A stretch of DNA of 42,517 nt from Dehalococcoidia bacterium (lineage in GTDB: Bacteria > Chloroflexota > Dehalococcoidia > UBA6926), in the NCBI GenBank assembly GCA_009841045.1, contig VXMO01000062.1:1761-44277 (forward strand). Reading direction: 5' to 3'. The notes below the pieces were generated by a model. It saw nothing but the letters and a program-made list of their open reading frames with translations, did no database searches and had not been told where the DNA came from. Shown in pieces: positions 1 to 7,426 of this stretch. Positions within the stretch are counted from its first letter, which is position 1. Every line of letters begins with the position of its first letter. The translations under genes and the position numbers were made by a program.

Positions 1-138
1 TTTTATCGCTCTCTCTCCTTCTTATCTGTTTGTTTGTTTTCGGTTTGTTTTTTATTTTTTTTTTTTCTCTCTCTCTTCGCCTGCCCCGCGCGCGCCCCCC
101 CCCCCCCCCCCCCCCCCCCTCTCACATTTTGCATCCCC
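1..138. other. Low-complexity left edge (polypyrimidine tract with 25-C run)
   Basis: The plus strand is almost pure pyrimidine: T/TC-rich to about 76, GC-alternating to 94, then 25 consecutive C at 95-119. It lies directly after the stop of the leftmost gene (stop complement at 139-141). No gene is visible here. The abrupt composition change at the end of the sequence suggests a contig-edge or homopolymer sequencing artefact, although a real purine/pyrimidine tract cannot be excluded. Confidence 0.6.
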
Positions 139-1098
139 TCATTCCGGCAACAGTCTGATGCCACCTGTGCCGTCACCCAGCGCCTCCGCTCCCCCCGGCA
201 CGAACCCGCTCTCTTCAAAGAGGGTGCGTACCGGCAGGCCGATGATTGACGCAATGCGCGCCTCCGGATGCGTTTCAAGGTAAGACCGCACGATAGAGTA
301 ACCGACAGAATATCCCGCCCACACCGGCACGCGGTCATCGTCCCCGTAGAGGTACCGACGAATCTCCAGTGGATCGGTATCGCTCAGTCGGCTCTCCACG
401 CTCGGCCAGATTGCTCGTTCAACCTCTGGCGCGAGAGCCTTGATCCAGTGCGGTTGATGCTGCGGCACAATGCCTCCCGCAAACACATCCGCAATCCCCT
501 CGGTCACCATGGCGTCCAGCAGCGTGTCCGGCTCATTGTTCTTGACGTAGATCATCCGACCGCCGCTAAGCCCCCGTGGAAAGAGCCAGTTGCGCACAAG
601 GTGGACGTATTCGTGAGCCGTAAGGTAGGCGAGCGTCTCAGTCCAGTTGTGCGCGGGCCACACGAACAAGAGCGTGACGCCGGACCCAAGGCTGACGCCG
701 TTCGCATATTGCATCGCCTGCGTCAGGCCACGACTTTCGCCGTCTCCCATCAAAATAACGACACGCGCCATAAGGTCCGGGCGCGGCAGGGTCTGTGAGC
801 ACCTGTAAAGCGTGTCCTCCACGATGCCACGCGGCGAGGCGGCATCCGTGGCATTCACTGCGCGGATGAACGAGTTGAGTTCCGGATCACCCGTCTGCGT
901 CATCGTCCAGTGCTCGCCGATGTCGATGAACGTGGGGTCCTCTCCGGCGAGCAGGCGATGGATGTACAGTCGGAGTCGCTGCTTGAACGACTCAAGTGGA
1001 GGCTGCTCAATCTGGTTCAGCGCCTGCTCGGCAAAGTAACCCTCAAGCCGATAGGCCGGGACGACCGTCATCTGGCGCGGGAGCCGTCGCCCTGTCAT
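139..1098 (-). CDS. DUF2268-like predicted zinc metalloprotease
   Basis: This 319-residue protein carries a zinc-protease signature: H162-E163-x-x-H166 in the segment AHEYVHLVRN, followed about 40 residues later by TEGIADVFAGG, whose Glu could be the third zinc ligand. That pairing is typical of DUF2268/YjaZ-like predicted proteases. No signal peptide or membrane segment is seen, so it is probably cytoplasmic; the substrate is unknown. It follows the CoA-transferase on the same strand after 46 nt and may be cotranscribed with it. The start is uncertain: neither the ATG at 1098 nor the internal ATG at 1071 has a clear ribosome-binding site. The stop lies only 20 nt from the homopolymer edge. 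The metalloprotease motif is clear; the family name is an inference from the motif and overall layout. Confidence 0.75.
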   Translation of the reverse strand: MTGRRLPRQMTVVPAYRLEGYFAEQALNQIEQPPLESFKQRLRLYIHRLLAGEDPTFIDIGEHWTMTQTGDPELNSFIRAVNATDAASPRGIVEDTLYRCSQTLPRPDLMARVVILMGDGESRGLTQAMQYANGVSLGSGVTLLFVWPAHNWTETLAYLTAHEYVHLVRNWLFPRGLSGGRMIYVKNNEPDTLLDAMVTEGIADVFAGGIVPQHQPHWIKALAPEVERAIWPSVESRLSDTDPLEIRRYLYGDDDRVPVWAGYSVGYSIVRSYLETHPEARIASIIGLPVRTLFEESGFVPGGAEALGDGTGGIRLLPE

Positions 1099-1144
1099 GG
1101 CTCACTGCGCACGAAGGCGGCCAACAATCGCACGGACGGCGGCG

Positions 1145-3574
1145 CTAGCCGATTGCGCCGGATTCCTCAAGCCGCGCGTATTCCTCGTCGGACATGCCGA
1201 GCACGCCCATCAACACCTCCCGTGTGTGGAGGCCGGGTGTAGGCGCTCCCATACGCACACGGCCGGGCGACTCGCTGAAGTTGATCGTCATGCCCGGGTG
1301 TTCCACCGAGCCCGGCACGTTGTGATTCACCTCAACCACGTAGCCCCGTTCACGGAGCTGCGGATCCAAGTACAGGTCCTCGCCGGTGGCCGCCATGCCC
1401 GCGGCAACCCCTGCGCGTTGGCATGCGTACATGACCTGGTGCGCGGAGCGTGTGCGCGTCCACGCCGTGATCTCCTCATCGAGAGCATCGTGGTTGCGCT
1501 GCCGATCCTCGAACGTCGCAAAGCGGGAATCATTCGCAAGCTCCGGCCGCCCCATCACTTCTGTCAACGCCCGCCATGACATATTGTCGTCGTCCGGGCA
1601 GGAGATGGCGCACCAGCGGTCCCCACCACCGCATTGGTAGACACCCTGTGGCGCGGCGTTCGGATCACGGTTGCCCCACGCCTCCGCCGGTCCCACGCCG
1701 AACTGCGGCTCGAGGAACGCAAGGCCGATCATGCTCGCAGCGGCCTGGAACTGCGGAATCTCGATATATTGCCCTTCCCCCGTTCGCTCGCGGTGGTGCA
1801 GCGCCGCCATGATGGACAGGGCAAGGTTGCCGGCAGTGATGAAGTCCGGGTACGCGTTCCTGCCACGCGCGGGCCATTTCGCATCCGGCTGCGCCCACAG
1901 GTAGCCCAGCCCGGTGAACGAGGTCAGGCACTGGCCAACGGCGGTGAAATCCCTCATCGGCCCCATCGCGCCGTAGCCGGGGCAGCTGACCATAATAAGG
2001 CGCGGGTTGACCTGTTTGAGCGCGTCCCAGTTTATGTTGAAACGGTCTATCGCGCCCGGCGCGTTGTTCTCCACGACAACGTCCGCCTCCGCCGCCAACC
2101 GCTTGAACAGCTCCTGTCCTTCGGTCGTGTGCAGATCAATCGCGATGGATCGCTTGTTGCGGTTGTTCTCGCCGTAGGCTGCGTTGGTGCTGCGCCACGC
2201 CGTCGGGTTGCGCTCGCGGTCGTGAACGCGCCCGTCCGGGAACTTGGTGGATTCGACCTTGATGACATCCGCCCCGTAGTCCGCGATGAATCGCGTGCCA
2301 AACGGAGCCGCCCACACACGCTCGAACGCGAGTATCCGCACACCGTCCAGCGGGAGGCGGGATTCCGTCGCCCCATTCGAGGCTCCCACGGGCACAGGTT
2401 GACGTTCTGCGGGTGCAGTTCCGAGCACCTCATCCTGGTGCTGCCCCAGCGTGGGTGCAGGTCGACGCACACTGAGCGGGCTCGCGCCGAATCGCGCCGT
2501 CCCGCCCGGAATCATGTACTTGCCCAGCACGGGATGCTCCATTGGCGAGAAAAATCCGTATGCCTCCGCGTGCGGATGCGCGGCGAAATCCGCCGGAGAG
2601 TTGGCAGGGGCGACCGTCACGTGCCTCTCCACGCCGCCGCTCAGGTATTCCTCTGCGGTCATCGTGCTGATGAATTCTCCGGCGATGGCCGTAATCTCGT
2701 CTGCTTTGCCATCCCGCCCGCTCAGTTCACGCAGCGCGGGGTCGAGCAGCATCGGGTGGTTGACCCAGTTGGCGAACTCCACCCATTGCCGCGGCGACGT
2801 TAGCGCAAGCTGCACCCACACGCCGTCGGATGCCTGGAAATACTGCGTGGGGCCGGTGCCGCCCTTGCTTCCGCGCCGCGGCATGACCTCGCTCATTGCC
2901 GCATAGCGCATGAGATTCATAGTCTTATGAGCCAGCACTTCGGTCATGGAGACATCGAGATGCTGTCCGCGGCCCGTCGTGCGCCGATGCCAGAGAGCGA
3001 TAAGCGTCCCGAACGCGGCATGGATAGAACTCAACTGGAAGCCCTGGTAGCGAGGCATGGTGACGGGAGGTCCCTCTGCCTCACCCTCCGGATACACGGA
3101 GCCGCTCAATGCGGTCACGGCGATATCCGCGCCAACAAAGTCGCGATACGGCCCCGTCCGCCCAAACGGAGTGATGGACGTCACGACGACAGCGGGATTG
3201 ACGGCAGCGAGATCGTCGTAGCCGAGGCCCCACGCCTCCATCTCACCGGGGTGGCCGGATTCAAGAACAACGTCCGCGCCCTTCACCAATTCAAGAAGGC
3301 GGGCCTTATCGTCTGCTGAATCAAGATCAAGCGTGATGCCGCGCTTATTCGTGTTGAAGTGGAGGAAAAAGAGGCTGTTGTCCGGGCCGGGCTCGCCGTG
3401 CGCGAACGGGGCCATGCCACGCGACGGACTGCCTGACGGCGGCTCGATAAGAATCACCTCTGCGCCAAGGTCGGCGAGGATGCGTCCGCACGGCTGCCCC
3501 TGCGGCCCGGTCAGGTCAAGCACGGTCAGCCCGTGAAGCGCCCCCGTTCCGGTGGAACGTGCTCCGTTCGTCAT
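1145..3574 (-). CDS. Double-domain CaiB/BaiF (class III) CoA-transferase
   Basis: The 809-residue protein contains two complete class III CoA-transferase domains in tandem, about 12-390 and 409-800, where the usual enzyme is a single domain of about 400 residues. Such enzymes move CoA between carboxylic acids through an aspartyl-CoA intermediate. Domain 1 keeps the catalytic-type motif GQHLDVSM (D207). Domain 2 has GQYIEIPQ, with Glu (E605) where Asp is expected, so only one half may be catalytic. The start ATG at 3574 is preceded by AGAGGG, and a good sigma70-type promoter lies upstream. The substrate cannot be told from sequence; related proteins act on carnitine, formate/oxalate, bile acids or aromatic acids. 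It is first in a probable two-gene unit with the DUF2268 gene. Confidence 0.9.
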   Translation of the reverse strand: MTNGARSTGTGALHGLTVLDLTGPQGQPCGRILADLGAEVILIEPPSGSPSRGMAPFAHGEPGPDNSLFFLHFNTNKRGITLDLDSADDKARLLELVKGADVVLESGHPGEMEAWGLGYDDLAAVNPAVVVTSITPFGRTGPYRDFVGADIAVTALSGSVYPEGEAEGPPVTMPRYQGFQLSSIHAAFGTLIALWHRRTTGRGQHLDVSMTEVLAHKTMNLMRYAAMSEVMPRRGSKGGTGPTQYFQASDGVWVQLALTSPRQWVEFANWVNHPMLLDPALRELSGRDGKADEITAIAGEFISTMTAEEYLSGGVERHVTVAPANSPADFAAHPHAEAYGFFSPMEHPVLGKYMIPGGTARFGASPLSVRRPAPTLGQHQDEVLGTAPAERQPVPVGASNGATESRLPLDGVRILAFERVWAAPFGTRFIADYGADVIKVESTKFPDGRVHDRERNPTAWRSTNAAYGENNRNKRSIAIDLHTTEGQELFKRLAAEADVVVENNAPGAIDRFNINWDALKQVNPRLIMVSCPGYGAMGPMRDFTAVGQCLTSFTGLGYLWAQPDAKWPARGRNAYPDFITAGNLALSIMAALHHRERTGEGQYIEIPQFQAAASMIGLAFLEPQFGVGPAEAWGNRDPNAAPQGVYQCGGGDRWCAISCPDDDNMSWRALTEVMGRPELANDSRFATFEDRQRNHDALDEEITAWTRTRSAHQVMYACQRAGVAAGMAATGEDLYLDPQLRERGYVVEVNHNVPGSVEHPGMTINFSESPGRVRMGAPTPGLHTREVLMGVLGMSDEEYARLEESGAIG

Positions 3575-3613
3575 GACACCCTCTTTTCACAACTTGCCCA
3601 AAGGGTCACGCAC

Positions 3614-3642
3614 AGAATAGGAGCGCCCGTTCACAGCGTCAA
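3614..3642 (-). promoter_or_regulatory. Probable sigma70-type promoter of the CoA-transferase gene
   Basis: On the minus strand TTGACG is followed after exactly 17 nt by TATTCT, close to the -35/-10 consensus. The -10 lies about 40 nt upstream of the ATG at 3574. Prediction by eye only. Confidence 0.55.
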
Positions 3643-3700
3643 CGTGGACACTCCATGACGCTCAAAATGGTTGTTTGGAGCACGGTTTTAGACTGGAATT

Positions 3701-3793
3701 ATGGAACAGATAAAAGGTCTCCTCCGCTCCGCAATCATCACCTCTGTTGCCAGCGTCTGCGCCGCTGTTGCCGTCATCGTCCTTATAGACTAA
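3701..3793 (+). CDS. Small ORF, 30-residue hydrophobic leader-like peptide
   Basis: An ATG opens a 30-codon frame ending in TAA at 3791-3793, four bases before the ATG of the Sec-DUF3179 gene. The peptide starts MEQIKGLLRSA and then becomes a single hydrophobic stretch ending VAVIVLID, so it could be a one-pass membrane peptide. Its TAA lies inside the hairpin that covers the next gene's AAGGA, so translation of the small ORF could open that site (translational coupling). There is only a weak GGA ahead of its own ATG. It may be a chance ORF; hydrophobicity, spacing and hairpin overlap are the only support. Confidence 0.35.
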   Translation: MEQIKGLLRSAIITSVASVCAAVAVIVLID

Positions 3794-3797
3794 GGAC
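3779..3797 (+). promoter_or_regulatory. Hairpin covering the ribosome-binding region of the Sec-DUF3179 gene
   Basis: GTCCTTA (3779-3785) and TAAGGAC (3791-3797) are perfect inverted repeats with loop TAGAC, ending one base before the ATG at 3798. The right arm contains AAGGA, the only Shine-Dalgarno-like sequence. Folding would hide it, suggesting translational control. The structure is seen in sequence; the function is inferred. Confidence 0.4.
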
Positions 3798-5069
3798 ATG
3801 CTACAAAGCCGCATGTACTTAAGATCGGCACACCTTACAGCGGTTGTCGGAACCGTAGCTGCACTGTTTGTCCTGTTCCTGCTTGCCGCATGCAACGTCG
3901 GCGGCGTTGAACAGGAGACCATACAGGTCACCTACGAAGCAGAACCGGTCGTCCAAACTCGAAATCCGACCGCCACACCCGCATCGTCGCTGCCTCAATC
4001 TGAACAGTCAACATCCTCTGCTGGGCAGTCGGACGCGACACCAACGACCATCGAGCGCGATCTGGACCTGGTAACAGTCCTCGCCAAAGACGCCATCCCC
4101 GCCATCCGTTCGCCGGAATTCGTGAACGTCGCCGGAGCCGAAGCCTGGATGAACGCGGATGAGCCGATCATCGGCGTGGAGATCGACGGCGACGCCCGTG
4201 CCTATCCCGTCGCCATGCTCAGCCGCCACGAGATCGTGAACGACACCGTGGGAGGAGCGCCGATTGCGGCGACGTGGTGACCTCTCTGCTACACGGCCAT
4301 CGTGTATGGCCGAGAGGTAGAGGGACGGCTGTTGACGTTCGGCGTCTCCGGCAAGCTCATCCTCAACAACCTTGTCATGTTCGATGACCAGACGGACTCG
4401 GAATGGAGCCAGGCTTTCGGCACGGCCCTCTCGGGCCCGCTTGAGGGTACGGAGTTGGAGCTCGTCGCATCACGGCTGATGTCTTGGGAGGCGTGGAAGA
4501 CACTGTATCCCGATACGCAGGTGCTCGACAAGCGCGGTCTCTATCGCAGGGATACCTATGAGACCTACTACACGGATCCGTCGGCCGGGATTCTCGGGCG
4601 TCAGGTCCGCGACTTCAGGCTCCCCCTCAAGGACCTGGTATTGGGCGTGGAGATCGGTACCGCCAAACGCGCCTATTCCTACGATGATCTTGCCGAGACA
4701 CCCATCGCGAACGACACGCTCGGAGGGCTGGAAATCGTCGTCATCCATGAGCCGGAGGCCGGTTTCGCTGCGGCGTGGAGCCGGTTGCTGGACGATGAGG
4801 CCTACGCCATCGCCCAGGGGCCATTCGGCATGAACGCCCCGGAAGTCCTGACGTTCGAGCAGGCCAACGAGGCTCAGATCGGAGACGCCCCAACAGTTTC
4901 GGGGCCCGTGATGCGAGACCGCGAAACGGGTTCCATCTGGAGCGCAAGCACCGGCGAGGCGATTTCCGGCCCTCTGCGGGGCGCAAGCCTCATCCAGATC
5001 CCCACAACCCCCTCATTCTGGTTCGCGTGGGTAGACCTCTTCCCGGACACCACCGTCTGGGGTGAGTAG
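3798..5069 (+). CDS. DUF3179 lipoprotein, predicted selenoprotein (in-frame TGA = Sec161)
   Basis: Two same-frame segments separated by a single TGA (4278-4280) form one 423-residue DUF3179 protein. The N-terminus is a lipoprotein signal with lipobox L29-A-A-C32, then a Ser/Thr/Gln-rich linker. The segment up to the TGA reads DGDARAYPVAMLSRHEIVND and then TVGGAPIAATW; after the TGA it continues PLCYTAIVYGREVEG. Family members have CPLC or CTLC here, so the TGA replaces the first Cys (U161-P-L-C164). The paralogue at 25433-27001 has AYCTLCGSG at the same place. A SECIS-like stem-loop starts directly after the TGA. The C-terminal half is uninterrupted and well conserved, which argues against decay. 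The reaction is unknown; an exported thiol/selenol redox role is inferred. The alternative is a pseudogene or sequencing error. It converges with the B12/XRE regulator gene, 12 bp away. Confidence 0.85.
4281..4317 (+). promoter_or_regulatory. Predicted bacterial SECIS element (DUF3179 selenoprotein)
   Basis: Immediately after the TGA the RNA can fold as an outer stem CCTCTC (4281-4286) with GAGAGG (4312-4317), and an inner perfect 6-bp stem GGCCAT/ATGGCC with loop CGTGT (4301-4305). The loop begins 21 nt after TGA and has G as its second base. Both match published general features of bacterial SECIS elements (apical loop roughly 16-37 nt downstream, G among the first loop bases). SelB binding is inferred. 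Confidence 0.75.
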
Positions 5070-5081
5070 CGAAGTTAACGG

Positions 5082-5987
5082 CTACCCCTCCTGGCCCCGC
5101 CCTGACCGTACCGCAACCAGATCGCCAATCGGCGTGTCCAGCGCATTGGCGATTCTCGAAAGCGCCCCGAACGAGAGATTCTGCCTCCCGTTCTCCACCA
5201 TGCTGATATAGGTGCGATCAAGCCCGCACGCCTCGGCAAGCTGCTTCTGCGTCATTCGACGGCGTGAGCGAATCGCGTTAATGCTTGCACCGAGGGCGGA
5301 CAATTGCTGCTCAAGCGTGGGTCTCGAATCTGCCAGCCCAACGAGGCGGCGTGCCACCCGAACAGCGTCGACAGCATCGGTCACGATGGCATCACAGCCG
5401 TATGATTCCGGCTTGGCGCTCCTGCCTTCCAGTGCCTGTCCCCCTAGGATGATACTGGGCGCCGATTCTTCCAGGCCTTGAATTGCGCGGGAAGTCTCAA
5501 TGACACCCGGCAGATTATCTGAGACAGTCGCGGATAGCGCCAACACATCGGCCCGGCGGTCTCTGACGAACGCCGCAAGATCATTCGGCGGGACCGCGTC
5601 TCCAAGGAAATCGACGTCCCATCCGTCCATGCCGAAGAACTCCGCCACGAAACGGCCGCCGATGCTGTGTTGATCACCGACTATCGGTGCCACCACGACT
5701 CGCAGGCCTATTACCGTGCGAGGCGTCCGCCGGTTCCTGAGATCATCCAGGACACTCAGGGTGATCATCGTGGCCAGGTGCTCCTGGCCGATGTTGATTT
5801 CCCCGCTGAACCACAACTCCCCTATCTCTCTCTGCGCCGGCGCGAGGATATCAAGGCATACCTGTGCCTCCCCAACACCGCTGCTTAGCGCCTCGTCCAC
5901 AACGGCATGAGCGAGCGCAGGCTGCCCCCCAATGATCGCTTCCAGGTACTTGCGCCGTGCTCCTGAGAGGGGGGTTCCAACAATCAT
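5082..5987 (-). CDS. Cobalamin-binding (CarH-like) regulator with C-terminal XRE helix-turn-helix
   Basis: This 301-residue predicted regulator has a four-helix B12-cap region (about 10-90), a Rossmann-type B12-binding domain (about 93-220) and an XRE/HTH_3 DNA-binding domain (about 232-292, MTQKQLAEACGLDRTYISMV). The cap contains W59-x9-E69-H70, the W-x9-EH signature of adenosylcobalamin photoreceptors of the CarH type. The B12 domain has D105-Q-H107-S-I-G110, the D-x-H-x-x-G motif that supplies the lower axial His. Known CarH proteins carry an N-terminal MerR domain; here the DNA-binding module is C-terminal and of the XRE class. It is divergent from the DUF378 gene, with an inverted repeat between them that could be its operator. 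Light or B12 control of nearby genes is an inference. Confidence 0.85.
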   Translation of the reverse strand: MIVGTPLSGARRKYLEAIIGGQPALAHAVVDEALSSGVGEAQVCLDILAPAQREIGELWFSGEINIGQEHLATMITLSVLDDLRNRRTPRTVIGLRVVVAPIVGDQHSIGGRFVAEFFGMDGWDVDFLGDAVPPNDLAAFVRDRRADVLALSATVSDNLPGVIETSRAIQGLEESAPSIILGGQALEGRSAKPESYGCDAIVTDAVDAVRVARRLVGLADSRPTLEQQLSALGASINAIRSRRRMTQKQLAEACGLDRTYISMVENGRQNLSFGALSRIANALDTPIGDLVAVRSGRGQEG

Positions 5988-6001
5988 GCGCCTTCACCCT
6001 T

Positions 6002-6042
6002 TTCGCTATGCGAATTATGAGTATAGTAGACAGTATAGCGAA
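6002..6042. promoter_or_regulatory. Inverted repeat between the B12/XRE regulator and the DUF378 gene
   Basis: TTCGCTAT (6002-6009) and ATAGCGAA (6035-6042) are perfect 8-bp inverted repeats 25 bp apart. Between and overlapping them, AGTATAG occurs twice (6020-6026 and 6032-6038), 12 bp apart. The site lies in the 104-bp divergent intergenic region and is much more AT-rich than its surroundings. It is a likely operator for the adjacent regulator, overlapping promoter-like TATAGT/TATACT boxes. Confidence 0.5.
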
Positions 6043-6091
6043 GTTTGCGTGTTTGATAGTCGACGTAAGGCGTCGAGGAGGAGTGAGCATC

Positions 6092-6298
6092 ATGGAAATC
6101 GTCCAGACAATCGCCATCGTTCTGGCGGCCGTGGGCGCGCTGAATTGGGGACTGGTTGGATTGTTCAAATTCGACCTTGTGGCCACCATTGCCGGTGGGT
6201 TGAAGTTTGGCGACGTGAACATCCTGTCGCGCATCGTCTACATCCTTGTCGCCATAGCAGGTGTAGTCAGCCTGACCGCGATACCTGAGCTTATGTAG
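6092..6298 (+). CDS. DUF378 small membrane protein
   Basis: This 68-residue protein begins MEIVQTIAIVLAAVGALNWG and continues LVGLFKFDLVATIAGG. Two hydrophobic helices flank the GALNWGLVGLF motif diagnostic of DUF378. The ATG at 6092 was chosen over an upstream start because it has a strong GAGGAGGAG ribosome-binding site, and the homologous region begins there. The molecular role of the family is unknown; it resides in the cytoplasmic membrane. It is transcribed divergently from the B12/XRE regulator and is therefore a candidate target of it. Confidence 0.85.
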   Translation: MEIVQTIAIVLAAVGALNWGLVGLFKFDLVATIAGGLKFGDVNILSRIVYILVAIAGVVSLTAIPELM

Positions 6299-6465
6299 GC
6301 TCGGCGGATCCGTAAGTCCTTCCCACCCCGGGGCGGTAGGTCTCCCCATCCTCCCTCCGCGCCGATTGAACTCCGCGGGCGCCTTATCAATAGGTGCGGT
6401 GCCGCCCCCTCTTCATCAATCCTTTTCACTTCACAACCACGCGTCATTCCTGCGCCTCTCCTCCT

Positions 6466-6474
6466 TGCTACAAT
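6466..6474 (+). promoter_or_regulatory. Extended -10 promoter element of the hydrolase gene
   Basis: TGC-TACAAT lies 51 nt upstream of the ATG at 6526. No convincing -35 hexamer was found at normal spacing, which fits an extended -10 promoter. The same TGCTAnnnT pattern occurs before several other genes in the window. Confidence 0.4.
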
Positions 6475-6525
6475 GTCTGCGTCGCTTTGCGATCGGAAAC
6501 AGAGCCCGGGGGTGGGAGGAAAGAA

Positions 6526-7368
6526 ATGACTGCGACGCAAGTTCAGGAAAAGCACGTCACGGTAAACGGCGTACGGCTGCGCTATTTCGACTACGGCAAT
6601 GAAGGCGCGATGCCCATGGTGTGCCTGCATGGCCACACGGGGCAGGCACACATCTGGGACGAGTTCGCGGAGGCGATGGCGCCCAATTTCCACGTCGTCA
6701 CAATTGATCAACGCGGCCACGGCGAGAGCGAGCACGCCTCCACCGGCTATGAGCGGGATCGGTTCGTTGAGGACCTCGATGAGCTGGTCGTCGCGCTGGG
6801 ATTCGACCGGTTCGTCCTCGTCGGCCTCTCGATGGGCGGCTGGCACTCTCTGCTTTACACGTCGGAGAAGCACCCCGAAAAGGTGGAGCGCATCGTCATC
6901 GTGGATATCGGGCCGGAGCCCAGCGAGCGCTCAAAGGTGGAGTGGGGCGACCGCCCTCCAACGCCTATGTCCTTCGCCAATGTTGATGAGGCCCTCGCGT
7001 GGGCGCGCTCCGGCAACCCGTGGGCGTCCGATGCCCGACTCCGCAAGGACATAGAAGAGAAGCTGAAGCAGACCGCGGACGGCTCATGGACCTGGAAAGC
7101 CGACGCGGCGCTGTTCAACGTCCCGCTCGCGGACGGCACGGATGAGTCCCTGATCAACCGTTACTGGAAGGCGCTGGAGACCATTGAGCAACCAATCCTG
7201 GAGGTCCGCGGGCTGGAAAGCCCCCTGCTGGACGAGTTGATCAAGGACCAGATGATGGCGAGGTCAAAGAACCTCTCATGGGTGGACGTGCCGGACGCCG
7301 GTCACGTCGTCACCGTGGACAAGCCACAGGAGTTCATCGCCGTCACCCGGGAGTTTCTGGGAGTCTAA
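6526..7368 (+). CDS. Alpha/beta hydrolase
   Basis: This 280-residue cytoplasmic alpha/beta-hydrolase-fold enzyme has an oxyanion-hole motif HGHTGQ (about 35-40), the nucleophile elbow GLSMGG with S102, and the catalytic His in PDAGHVV (H260). The start ATG at 6526 has a good GGGAGGAAAGAA ribosome-binding region; a longer frame reaching upstream to 6394 has neither conservation nor a ribosome-binding site. The substrate is unknown: the family includes esterases, haloperoxidase-like enzymes and C-C bond hydrolases. It is a single-gene unit bounded by its own promoter and a strong terminator. Confidence 0.88.
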   Translation: MTATQVQEKHVTVNGVRLRYFDYGNEGAMPMVCLHGHTGQAHIWDEFAEAMAPNFHVVTIDQRGHGESEHASTGYERDRFVEDLDELVVALGFDRFVLVGLSMGGWHSLLYTSEKHPEKVERIVIVDIGPEPSERSKVEWGDRPPTPMSFANVDEALAWARSGNPWASDARLRKDIEEKLKQTADGSWTWKADAALFNVPLADGTDESLINRYWKALETIEQPILEVRGLESPLLDELIKDQMMARSKNLSWVDVPDAGHVVTVDKPQEFIAVTREFLGV

Positions 7369-7386
7369 CGCAACGACGAATACACA

Positions 7387-7420
7387 CGGAGGGGCGGCTT
7401 GTAGCCGCCCCTCCGTTTTT
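7387..7420 (+). terminator. Rho-independent terminator, likely bidirectional
   Basis: A perfect 13-bp stem, CGGAGGGGCGGCT (7387-7399) with AGCCGCCCCTCCG (7403-7415), loop TGT, is followed by TTTTT. It sits between the convergent hydrolase and Sec-TlpA genes and ends the hydrolase transcript. On the minus strand the tail is weaker, but the hairpin may also serve there. Confidence 0.9.
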
Positions 7421-7426
7421 CTTGGC

